A stretch of DNA of 6,174 bases, from the NCBI GenBank assembly GCA_018896985.1, contig JAHILQ010000079.1, positions 1-6,174 on the forward strand. The letters are read 5' to 3'. This document shows, piece after piece, positions 1 to 5,378 of this stretch. Both the position numbers and the translations under genes were made by a program. Positions within the stretch are counted from its first letter, which is position 1. Each line of letters begins with the position of its first letter. The DNA is from Nitrospinota bacterium (lineage in GTDB: Bacteria; Nitrospirota; Thermodesulfovibrionia; Thermodesulfovibrionales; UBA1546). Under the pieces are notes generated by a model that had not been told where the DNA came from, did not search any database, and saw only the letters and a program-made list of their open reading frames with translations.

Positions 1-7
1 AGTAAAT

Positions 8-84
8 CGGGGCGTGGCGCAGCCTGGTAGCGCACTCGCTTGGGGTGCGAGTGGTCGCCCGTTCAAATCGGGTCGCCCCGACCA
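8..84 (+). tRNA. tRNA-Pro, anticodon GGG
   Basis: A complete cloverleaf is visible. The acceptor stem CGGGGCG (8-14) pairs fully with CGCCCCG (74-80), followed by discriminator A81 and an encoded CCA (82-84). The anticodon stem CTCGC (35-39) pairs with GCGAG (47-51) around the 7-nt loop TTGGGGT, which puts GGG at 42-44. A T-arm with GTTCAAATC lies at 61-69. The GGG anticodon decodes CCC and CCU proline codons. The gene ends only 25 bases before the next CDS on the same strand and no terminator is visible between them, so read-through or a shared transcript is possible. Confidence 0.97.
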
Positions 85-101
85 AAAATAGAGAAATGAA
101 T

Positions 102-106
102 GGAGG
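102..106 (+). promoter_or_regulatory. Shine-Dalgarno site of the inositol-phosphate synthase gene
   Basis: GGAGG is the only strong ribosome binding site before the synthase gene. It lies 3 bases before the TTG at 110 and 12 bases before the in-frame ATG at 119, so neither start has textbook spacing. Two other ATGs nearby (96 and 100) are in other frames and stop within a few codons. Confidence 0.6.
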
Positions 107-109
107 TTC

Positions 110-1225
110 TTGAAAAAGATGAAAGGTAAGATACGCATTGCGATTGCCGGAATCGGAAACTGTGCAAGCTCTCTGATACAGGGAATTGAATATTATAAAG
201 GCTTGGGGGACAGGCATTCTGACAAGTCGGTGGGTTTGATGCATTATACCCTCGGAGGATACAAGCCTGCGGATATAGATATAGTTGCCGCATTTGATAT
301 TGACAGGAGAAAAGTGGGCAGACCGCTGAGAGAGGCTGTGTTTGCAAAACCAAACTGCACAAAGGTATTCAATAAGGAGATTCCTGATTATCCTGTTACC
401 GTTAAGATGGGGAAAATACTTGACGGCATAGCACAGCACATGAAAGATTATCCTGAGGAACGCAGATTTCTTGCTGCCAATAAAAAACCGTGTGATGTTG
501 CAAGAGTTTTAAAGCAGAGCGGAGCAGAGATACTCTTAAGCTATCTGCCTGTAGGCTCTGAAAAGGCAACTGCCTTTTATGCAGAGGCATGTCTGAAAAC
601 CGGCGTAAGTTTAGTTAACTGCGTGCCTGTCTTTATAGCATCCAGCAAGTCGTGGACAAAGCGCTTTGAGGAAAAAAATATTCCAATAATAGGAGATGAC
701 GTCAAGAGCCAGATAGGCGCAACGATAATACACAGGATGCTTACAAAGTTATTTATGGACAGGGGTGTAAAGATTGATAATACATATCAGTTGAATGTCG
801 GCGGCAATACCGATTTTCTGAATATGCTGAATCATACAAGGCTAAAATCCAAGAAAATTTCAAAGACAGAGGCTGTTCAGTCCCAGCTTAAGAATCCGCT
901 CAATGCTGACAATATACACATTGGTCCCTCGGACTATATTCCATGGCTTAAAGATAACAAGGTCTGTTTTTTAAGGATGGAAGGGAGGGGTTTCGGAAAT
1001 ATCCCTGTTAACTTTGAACTCAGGCTGTCTGTGGAGGATTCGCCAAACAGCGCTGGGGTTGTTATAGATGCAATAAGATGCTGCAGGATTGCGCGTGACA
1101 GAAAGACAGGCGGTGTGCTTGTTTCTCCCTCTGCATATTTTATGAAGCATCCCATTAAACAGTTTTCCGATGAACAGGCGCGTAATATGCTGGAAGAATT
1201 TATTGCCGGAAAAAGGGATAGATGA
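110..1225 (+). CDS. ino1: Inositol-3-phosphate synthase (myo-inositol-1-phosphate synthase)
   Basis: This enzyme cyclises D-glucose 6-phosphate to 1L-myo-inositol 1-phosphate with bound NAD, the first step of inositol synthesis, in the cytosol. The 371-residue length fits the short prokaryotic (mycobacterial/archaeal) class. Visible motifs are the Rossmann NAD loop GIGNCASS (residues 14-21), the catalytic-region motif GDDVKSQIGATIIHR (195-209) with its conserved lysine, NVGGNTDFLNML (229-240), and the C-terminal block MEGRGFGN to SVEDSPNSAGVVIDAIR (about 290-323). The start is uncertain: TTG at 110 gives MKKMKGKIRIAI, while ATG at 119 would remove three residues and leave all motifs intact. 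The stop overlaps the next gene's start as ATGA (1222-1225), so the two are probably translationally coupled. Family assignment is secure. In vivo use of the inositol for lipids is inferred from the neighbour. Confidence 0.95.
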   Translation: MKKMKGKIRIAIAGIGNCASSLIQGIEYYKGLGDRHSDKSVGLMHYTLGGYKPADIDIVAAFDIDRRKVGRPLREAVFAKPNCTKVFNKEIPDYPVTVKMGKILDGIAQHMKDYPEERRFLAANKKPCDVARVLKQSGAEILLSYLPVGSEKATAFYAEACLKTGVSLVNCVPVFIASSKSWTKRFEEKNIPIIGDDVKSQIGATIIHRMLTKLFMDRGVKIDNTYQLNVGGNTDFLNMLNHTRLKSKKISKTEAVQSQLKNPLNADNIHIGPSDYIPWLKDNKVCFLRMEGRGFGNIPVNFELRLSVEDSPNSAGVVIDAIRCCRIARDRKTGGVLVSPSAYFMKHPIKQFSDEQARNMLEEFIAGKRDR

Positions 1226-1794
1226 TTGGCGCTAAATTCGGCCATTTCCTTGACAAGCCTTTAACTCCTTTCGTAAAAAAGATTTCGTTAAATCCTAATG
1301 TGCTTACAGTGGCCGGCTTTGTTGTAACCATAACTGCGGCTTTTGTCCTTCCATATAACATAAGACTTGGCGGTCTGCTTATCCTTGCCGGCGGGTTATT
1401 TGATATGCTTGACGGTATTATAGCAAGAGTCAATAACAGGGCAACGCGGTTCGGCGCTTTTCTTGATTCTCTGCTTGACAGGTATGCTGATGCGTTTCTC
1501 TTTCTTTCTGTTGCATGGTATCTTGCTTCAAAAGGCGAGCATAACGGAGTCTTCCTGAGCCTTGGCACATTGGCTGGCGCATTTTTAATCAGTTATGCAA
1601 GGGCAAGGGCAGAGGGTCTCGGTGAGTCATGCAGCAACGGTATTATGGAAAGGCCTGAGAGGATTATACTTCTGATTTTGGCTGCGCTGACAGGCTGGTT
1701 TGTTCCTATGCTCTGGGTAATGTTCGTCCTTACGCATGTGACAGTTATACAAAGGGCTTATCATGTGTGGAAAGTAACTGGGAAGAAACAGTAA
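1222..1794 (+). CDS. CDP-alcohol phosphatidyltransferase, probable phosphatidylinositol-phosphate synthase
   Basis: This is an integral membrane enzyme of 190 residues that transfers a phosphatidyl group from CDP-diacylglycerol to an alcohol. The full family signature is present: D61xxD64G65xxA68R69, then G78xxxD82xxxD86. The aspartates bind the divalent metal and the CDP moiety. An N-terminal NPNVLT element (24-29) precedes the first helix, as is usual in the family. Hydrophobic stretches at about 28-45, 49-63, 95-106, 112-128, 147-162 and 162-176 fit six helices. Because its start overlaps the stop of the inositol-phosphate synthase gene, the likely acceptor is inositol 1-phosphate, giving phosphatidylinositol phosphate (the mycobacterial and archaeal route). 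Substrate choice is inferred from context only. A PgsA-type role with glycerol-3-phosphate is the main alternative. Confidence 0.88.
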   Translation: MIGAKFGHFLDKPLTPFVKKISLNPNVLTVAGFVVTITAAFVLPYNIRLGGLLILAGGLFDMLDGIIARVNNRATRFGAFLDSLLDRYADAFLFLSVAWYLASKGEHNGVFLSLGTLAGAFLISYARARAEGLGESCSNGIMERPERIILLILAALTGWFVPMLWVMFVLTHVTVIQRAYHVWKVTGKKQ

Positions 1795-1809
1795 TCATTT
1801 TCATCTATC

Positions 1810-1840
1810 TGCTCATTGCCCGGATTCTTCGAGCATATTT
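1810..1840 (+). terminator. Weak candidate terminator between convergent genes
   Basis: TGCTC (1810-1814) can pair with GAGCA (1831-1835), followed by TATTTT. The stem is only 5 bp and the loop is 16 nt, so this is a poor intrinsic terminator. It is listed because it is the only hairpin in the 46-bp gap between the convergent inositol-lipid and MauE genes. Confidence 0.2.
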
Positions 1841-2305
1841 TCATACACTGCGATTCCACTGTCTGTAATTATCCAGAGAAAGCAAAGTTCTCTTCGCAAA
1901 AAAAATATAAAGGCACATGCCGATAAAAATTATATTTCTTATAACGGCCTTCATATCTGCCATATCAGGTAGTTTTAAAATATCAGCCAGTAAGCCAAAA
2001 CAGCCACAATCTACCTCTATGCCTCTGATAATGACTGACAAAATTGCAAGGGTAAAAACTGTATTCAGACAGGCAAGGATTAAAGAGCTTGTCCTGTGCA
2101 ATAAGCCAAGTATTATAAAAAGCCCGAGTATAAACTCCAGCCATGGGAGATACACTGCAAGAAAACGCTCAATCATTCCTGGGACTAACTGGAACTCCCT
2201 CAGTGTGAAAAGAAACCTTACAGGGTCGGAAATCTTTGCAAGGCCTGCAATGAGAAATACCCCGCCGATTAGAATTCTGAATATAAAAGATACGGTCGCT
2301 GCCAT
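1841..2305 (-). CDS. MauE/DoxX-family redox-associated membrane protein
   Basis: A 154-residue inner-membrane protein with four hydrophobic segments at about residues 5-22, 50-70, 73-94 and 120-137. The N-terminal pattern GGVFLIAGLAKISDP (14-28), the segment PWLEFILGLFIILGLL (54-69), and the CGCFG motif (100-104) in the loop after helix 3 are typical of the MauE/DoxX group. MauE itself assists maturation of methylamine dehydrogenase, but most relatives are general thiol/redox-associated proteins of unknown partner, and no mau genes are visible here. The minus-strand ATG directly follows the TAA of the upstream truncated reading frame, with a GAGGG ribosome-site candidate about 10 bases before it. 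It is intact, although its upstream partner appears broken. Family assignment is good and the specific role is unknown. Confidence 0.82.
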   Translation of the reverse strand: MAATVSFIFRILIGGVFLIAGLAKISDPVRFLFTLREFQLVPGMIERFLAVYLPWLEFILGLFIILGLLHRTSSLILACLNTVFTLAILSVIIRGIEVDCGCFGLLADILKLPDMADMKAVIRNIIFIGMCLYIFFAKRTLLSLDNYRQWNRSV

Positions 2306-2497
2306 TTAAAGAATACCCTCTGTTACAATTGTGAGATTGCTTCGCTCCGCTCGCAATGACAACTGCACCGATGTCTCTGCCTTCTTTGGTAAAATCCTTA
2401 GTCCCGTAGGTGAAACTGCATTGTAAACAAGGGACAGTAATAAGGAAAGGACAACTATTAATAAAATCTCAATTACAATCCTTCTCATTTTTCCCAT
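2306..2497 (-). pseudogene. Truncated membrane leader, probably N-terminus of a rhodanese-like protein
   Basis: This is a 63-codon minus-strand frame. The first 30 residues form a short basic start (MGKMRR), a hydrophobic helix (VIEILLIVVLSLLLSLVY, about 7-24) and then NAVSPTGLRILPKK. By recollection, this leader begins rhodanese-like periplasmic proteins encoded just upstream of MauE/DoxX genes. I could not confirm that with a search. No rhodanese domain or catalytic Cys loop follows. From about residue 47 the frame runs through a short dispersed repeat and reads LSLRAERSNL, a well-known spurious translation, then stops at TAA immediately before the MauE ATG. I read it as a gene cut short by repeat insertion and deletion. 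Alternatively, a short single-helix peptide may still be made. Possible starts are ATG 2497 and ATG 2488. Confidence 0.5.
2331..2360. repeat. Short dispersed (REP-like) repeat copy with terminal inverted repeats
   Basis: The minus strand reads GTCATTGCGAGCGGAGCG followed by AAGCAATCTCAC. ATTGC (2336-2340) and GCAAT (2353-2357) form inverted ends around a GC-rich centre. It matches, by recognition, a repeat scattered through many environmental bacterial genomes, which gives the tell-tale peptide LSLRAERSNL in one frame. Only one copy is in this window, so the repeat status rests on recognition and not on copies seen here. A perfect palindrome, ACAATTGT (2325-2332), sits at its edge. Confidence 0.6.
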
Positions 2498-2760
2498 CTT
2501 TCCCGGAGAATTATCTTAGCCTGTTTTTCGCCGCCCTTGCTTTCTCCCCGCCCTTTATTCTGATCTATTTTCACCATAAAGGCATAGGGATAATTCGAAT
2601 TAGCCTTCTGGAAATGGTTTTTTGTAGGGAAGTCTTTTGATTCTGTAGTCCCGGCAATATATATATATATATTACCTTCTCCATCAATCGCTATGCCGGA
2701 GCCGTCATCTGAAGAAGACCCTCCGAGGAAAGTAGAAGCCTGACCATGATCTGCATGATT
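2485..2760 (-). pseudogene. SBBP-repeat beta-propeller protein fragment
   Basis: Read on the minus strand from 2760, an open frame without a start codon gives QASTFLGGSSSDDGSGIAID, then GEGNIYIYIAGTTESKDFPT, then KNHF and, after a few residues, YAFMVKID. This is one repeat of the SBBP type, whose usual pattern is STYLGGSGDD, GIAVD, GNxYVxGxTxSxDFPT and AFVxKL. Such repeats normally come in long series in large secreted proteins. Here one unit (about 2556-2751) survives. A TAA at 2761-2763 lies directly upstream, no start codon precedes the repeat, and after about 2556 the frame becomes a charged non-repeat stretch that runs into the truncated leader gene and ends with TGA at 2487-2485. It is therefore a remnant. 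The two extra residues in NIYIYIAG come from the (AT)8 tract. Confidence 0.72.
2657..2672. repeat. (AT)8 dinucleotide microsatellite
   Basis: Eight uninterrupted AT units lie inside the SBBP remnant, where they encode YIYI on the minus strand. Compared with the usual family pattern (GNxYVxG), the tract is about 6 bases long in excess, which keeps the frame. Confidence 0.9.
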
Positions 2761-2805
2761 TTATACTATCATTTTTCCCCTGCACAGTCAAACGCCATCC
2801 TGCGC

Positions 2806-2835
2806 TTGCAGCGTCTTGCATAACTGCAATATGTT
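2806..2835 (+). promoter_or_regulatory. Candidate promoter and TTGCA-repeat operator of the transferase operon
   Basis: TTGCAG (2806-2811) and TATGTT (2830-2835) are an 18-bp-spaced, weak sigma70-like pair. Within it are TTGCA (2806-2810), TTGCA (2816-2820) and the inverted TGCAA (2825-2829). The last two form a TTGCA-taac-TGCAA palindrome. A start point near 2842 would leave a leader of only some 8 bases before the GTG at 2850, which would agree with the lack of any Shine-Dalgarno sequence there. The rest of the 2764-2849 gap shows nothing recognisable. Confidence 0.28.
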
Positions 2836-2849
2836 AAAATATCAATACA

Positions 2850-3680
2850 GTGATAACACCGGCAGAGGAGGATTATATCAACAGCCACGCCTATTTACCT
2901 GAACACCTCCCGGGGTATGTGACCGCCATTTCCGGAACAGAACCGTACCTGATCAATGACTATCTCTGCTACTATGGCGACGAAGGCCACCTGATCTTCA
3001 TAGGTTATCCATTAAAGACCTTTACCGGAGATCGTAATGCGCAGGGGATTCTCGACCAGGCTGTAAATCGATTCAAACCGAAATATGTGGCCCTCATAGC
3101 GCCGGAAATTTCTATACCCCGGAAGGACTGCCATAGGAGCGCCTCTGATTGTTACTATAAACTTGATCTTTCCGATCTACATGTCAGTCAGAAATTGAGA
3201 AATATGATAAGACATGCCTCAAGGGAGTTATGTATTGAGAAGAGTCAAGAGATCAAAGATGAACATCTTCTGTTGATTTCTGAATTCATGGATTCCCATA
3301 AAATTGATGCTGATACACGGTACATCTTTGAAAGGATCCCGAAATATCTATCTTCGGTCTCTACCGCATGGGTCTTCAGTGCAAGGAATGAGGATAAAAA
3401 ACTTGTTACTTTCGACATCGCTGAATTCGGCGCCAGAGACTATATCTTTTATATGTTTAACTTTATGTCCCGCCAGAGTTATATGTCGGGGGCATCAGAC
3501 CTTATTCTCTATGAAATAATAAAAACTGCTCAGGAAATGGGAAAGTCCTTTGTCAATTTGGGGCTTGGTATTAATGAAGGGGTCGCTTTTTTTAAAAAGA
3601 AATGGGGCGGCGCGCCATTTCTCAATTATGAATTCTGTCTTTATGAGCGAACTGGAAAAGATAAATTAAGGCTGTTTTAG
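2850..3680 (+). CDS. GNAT/FemAB-like transferase, first of two tandem paralogues
   Basis: A 276-residue soluble protein with no signal peptide or membrane segment. The C-terminal half looks like a GNAT-fold transferase of the FemAB or DUF2156 (phosphatidylglycerol lysyltransferase-like) kind: YYKLDLS (102-108), a basic helix LRNMIRHASREL (116-127), ASDLILYEIIKTAQEMGKS (215-233), then NLGLGINEGVAFFKKKWGG (236-254) and PFLNYEFCLY (256-265). In such families the last block closes the acyl or aminoacyl donor/acceptor site. The GTG start is supported because the protein aligns from residue 1 with the downstream paralogue, and an in-frame TAA at 2835 leaves no earlier start. No ribosome site is visible. 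It is the first gene of a packed operon with a second transferase, a TraB/GumN protein and a radical SAM enzyme. The substrate is unknown. The fold assignment is by pattern, moderate confidence. Confidence 0.72.
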   Translation: MITPAEEDYINSHAYLPEHLPGYVTAISGTEPYLINDYLCYYGDEGHLIFIGYPLKTFTGDRNAQGILDQAVNRFKPKYVALIAPEISIPRKDCHRSASDCYYKLDLSDLHVSQKLRNMIRHASRELCIEKSQEIKDEHLLLISEFMDSHKIDADTRYIFERIPKYLSSVSTAWVFSARNEDKKLVTFDIAEFGARDYIFYMFNFMSRQSYMSGASDLILYEIIKTAQEMGKSFVNLGLGINEGVAFFKKKWGGAPFLNYEFCLYERTGKDKLRLF

Positions 3681-3690
3681 GTCATAGAGG

Positions 3691-4548
3691 ATGCTATCTC
3701 CTGAGCAGAGAGAATACATATTAAACAGGGCGTATGTCCCGGAACATGTATTGAATCTAATGGTTTCAATATCTAAGGGAGAGCCATCGCTGGTAGATGG
3801 ATATATTTATTTTTCAAGGGACAACTGGATAATCTTTGTGGGATACCCTTTAGACCATGATTTTGCAACGGAAAGTCTCGAGAGCGCCCTGAGCGGCGCT
3901 ATTAAAAAATATCAGCCCGGGTATATATGGCTCATAGCTCCGGAAATACCACACTCTTTTACCCGATTCTGCCGGGGGAGAGAAACCGACCATTATTATA
4001 AACTTGAGTTGAGCGGACTGGTGATAAAAAAAGACCTGATGCGTCTGGTCAAAAGGGCATTAAGGGAATTAAGTGTCAAAAGAGGAAGAGAGATCTCGAA
4101 AGAACACACAAAGCTTATATCGGAATTCTTAAAAAGGGAGAAACTGAATCCCCGTATCAGAGAATTATTTCTCAGCATGGAGGAATATATTAAACAGTCA
4201 GAAACCTCCGTTATCCTGAATGCCATTGATAAAAAAGGAGAACTTACAGCCTTTTATGTCGTTGAACTTTCTGCAAGGGAGTTCGCAACCTATGTGGTCG
4301 GCTGTTATTCCAGGAAAAACTATGTCCCCCATGCCTCGGATCTCCTGGCCTTCGAGATGATAAACATTGCCAGGGAGAACGGGAAAAGTTATATTAATTT
4401 GGGACTCGGGGTGAATAAGGGTATAAGGAGGTTCAAGGAGAAATGGGGAGGCGTTCCCTTTCTCAGATATGAATTCTGTGAATACAGGCCGGGTGGCGCC
4501 CATCCAAAAATTCTTAAAATGATGAAATCGCTGGAGGAAAGATTATGA
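3691..4548 (+). CDS. GNAT/FemAB-like transferase, second of two tandem paralogues
   Basis: A 285-residue paralogue of the preceding gene and 10 bp downstream of it. By hand alignment about 100 of roughly 270 positions are identical, nearly gap-free. The strongest agreement is in AYxPEH (14-19), LIAPEI (81-86), YYKLELS (102-108), EIxxEHxxLISEF (about 134-146), ASDLL (215-219), GKSYINLGLGVNKGIRRFKEKWGG (231-254, given as its key residues N236, G238, G240, G244, F248, K251, W252, G253) and PFLRYEFCEY (256-265). Unlike the first copy it has a basic C-terminal extension (HPKILKMMKSLEERL). Its stop overlaps the next start as ATGA (4545-4548). Retained motifs in both copies argue for two working enzymes, perhaps with different acceptors or acting as a heterodimer. 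That is inference. Confidence 0.72.
   Translation: MLSPEQREYILNRAYVPEHVLNLMVSISKGEPSLVDGYIYFSRDNWIIFVGYPLDHDFATESLESALSGAIKKYQPGYIWLIAPEIPHSFTRFCRGRETDHYYKLELSGLVIKKDLMRLVKRALRELSVKRGREISKEHTKLISEFLKREKLNPRIRELFLSMEEYIKQSETSVILNAIDKKGELTAFYVVELSAREFATYVVGCYSRKNYVPHASDLLAFEMINIARENGKSYINLGLGVNKGIRRFKEKWGGVPFLRYEFCEYRPGGAHPKILKMMKSLEERL
4533..4537 (+). promoter_or_regulatory. Shine-Dalgarno site of the TraB/GumN gene, inside the upstream gene
   Basis: GGAGG lies 7 bases before ATG 4545, within the last codons of the second transferase gene. It confirms the start that produces the 4-base ATGA overlap. Confidence 0.75.
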
Positions 4549-5378
4549 ACCTTTTCAGTTTCTTTTCAAAAGAGAGAGAACTTAAGATGGTATGGGAGAT
4601 CCAAAAGGGGGGCAAAAAATCCTTTCTTGCCGGCTCGGCCCATTTCTTTCCCTTTGGCTTTAAAAAATCCTTGACCCGATATATAGCTGACGCAGGCGCT
4701 GTCCTGTTAGAAGGCCCCCTTGACCAGGGTAATATGGACAGGGTGGTAGAACAGGGGGCGAAAGGTGACGGGAATCACTCTCTTGACGGTGTACTGGATG
4801 TCCGTACAATTAATGAAATAAATAAACTCGAATATACCATCCACACCCAGAGCTACTTCGGCACTTACATGATGATTTTCGGACAATCACCTGATAAGCT
4901 TTACAACCGGATAAAAGACAAAAGACCATGGATGGCCTTTTTTGAAATCTGGTCTTATTACAGGGAGAAGAACGGCTGGGAATATACGATGGACCGTGAT
5001 GCCCTTAATATAGCTAAGGAACTGGGTAAGGATGTCCATTTCCTTGAGAAGATAGAAGAACAGATAGACGCCTTAAATGGGATTCCCCTTGAAAGGATTG
5101 TAAACTTTTTGAAAAAGGTGGAAAGATGGGACGGATATGCACGGAGATATGTAAAATATTACCTCAAGGGAGATATGGAGAGGTTGATATCTTTTGCTAC
5201 CGAATTTCCGACCTACTGCGAGTCTATAATAGACAAAAGAGACCCTATCTTATATGAGAGGATGAAGCCCTACTTAGGGCGGGGAAATACGATAGTCTTT
5301 GTGGGGATAACCCATATTCAGGGGATTAGAAAAATGCTAATTGAGGATGGGTATTCAGTGCAACAGAATCTACTATGA
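4545..5378 (+). CDS. TraB/GumN-family protein, soluble form
   Basis: A 277-residue protein of the TraB/GumN/Tiki superfamily, proposed metal-dependent hydrolases or proteases. The two family GxxH motifs are present near the two ends: G30-S-A-H33 and G254-I-T-H257. Others are E56 in VLLEGPL, MDRDALNIAKELGK (149-162) with E168 in HFLEKIEEQ, and R232 in IDKRDPILYERM. The closing pattern IVFVGITHIQGIRKMLIEDGYSV (250-272) is typical. Most GumN proteins carry a signal peptide and many TraB proteins a C-terminal membrane region. Neither is visible here, so a cytoplasmic location is likely. The gene overlaps both neighbours by ATGA, tying it to the transferases and the radical SAM gene. All expected key residues are kept, but the substrate cannot be told. 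Confidence 0.82.
   Translation: MNLFSFFSKERELKMVWEIQKGGKKSFLAGSAHFFPFGFKKSLTRYIADAGAVLLEGPLDQGNMDRVVEQGAKGDGNHSLDGVLDVRTINEINKLEYTIHTQSYFGTYMMIFGQSPDKLYNRIKDKRPWMAFFEIWSYYREKNGWEYTMDRDALNIAKELGKDVHFLEKIEEQIDALNGIPLERIVNFLKKVERWDGYARRYVKYYLKGDMERLISFATEFPTYCESIIDKRDPILYERMKPYLGRGNTIVFVGITHIQGIRKMLIEDGYSVQQNLL

Noticed and set aside
934..1568. Two minus-strand open frames over the inositol-lipid genes
   Set aside because: Both lie opposite genes with complete family motifs. They are shadow frames.
1917..2309. Plus-strand open frame of 130 codons opposite the MauE gene
   Set aside because: It is the antisense of a recognisable four-helix MauE/DoxX protein with CGCFG. Its own product shows no family pattern.
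2331..2360. The repeat considered as a CRISPR unit or intrinsic terminator
   Set aside because: There is a single copy with no spacers, the inverted ends are only 5 bp, and no T run follows.
2410..2640. Plus-strand open frame of 76 codons across the decayed region
   Set aside because: It crosses two minus-strand remnants whose protein patterns are recognisable, and its own translation resembles nothing.
2764..4548. A precursor peptide gene for a radical SAM peptide-modification system
   Set aside because: The only short frames in the 2764-2849 gap stop quickly, and the later genes overlap or are 10 bp apart, leaving no room. One could still lie beyond 6174.
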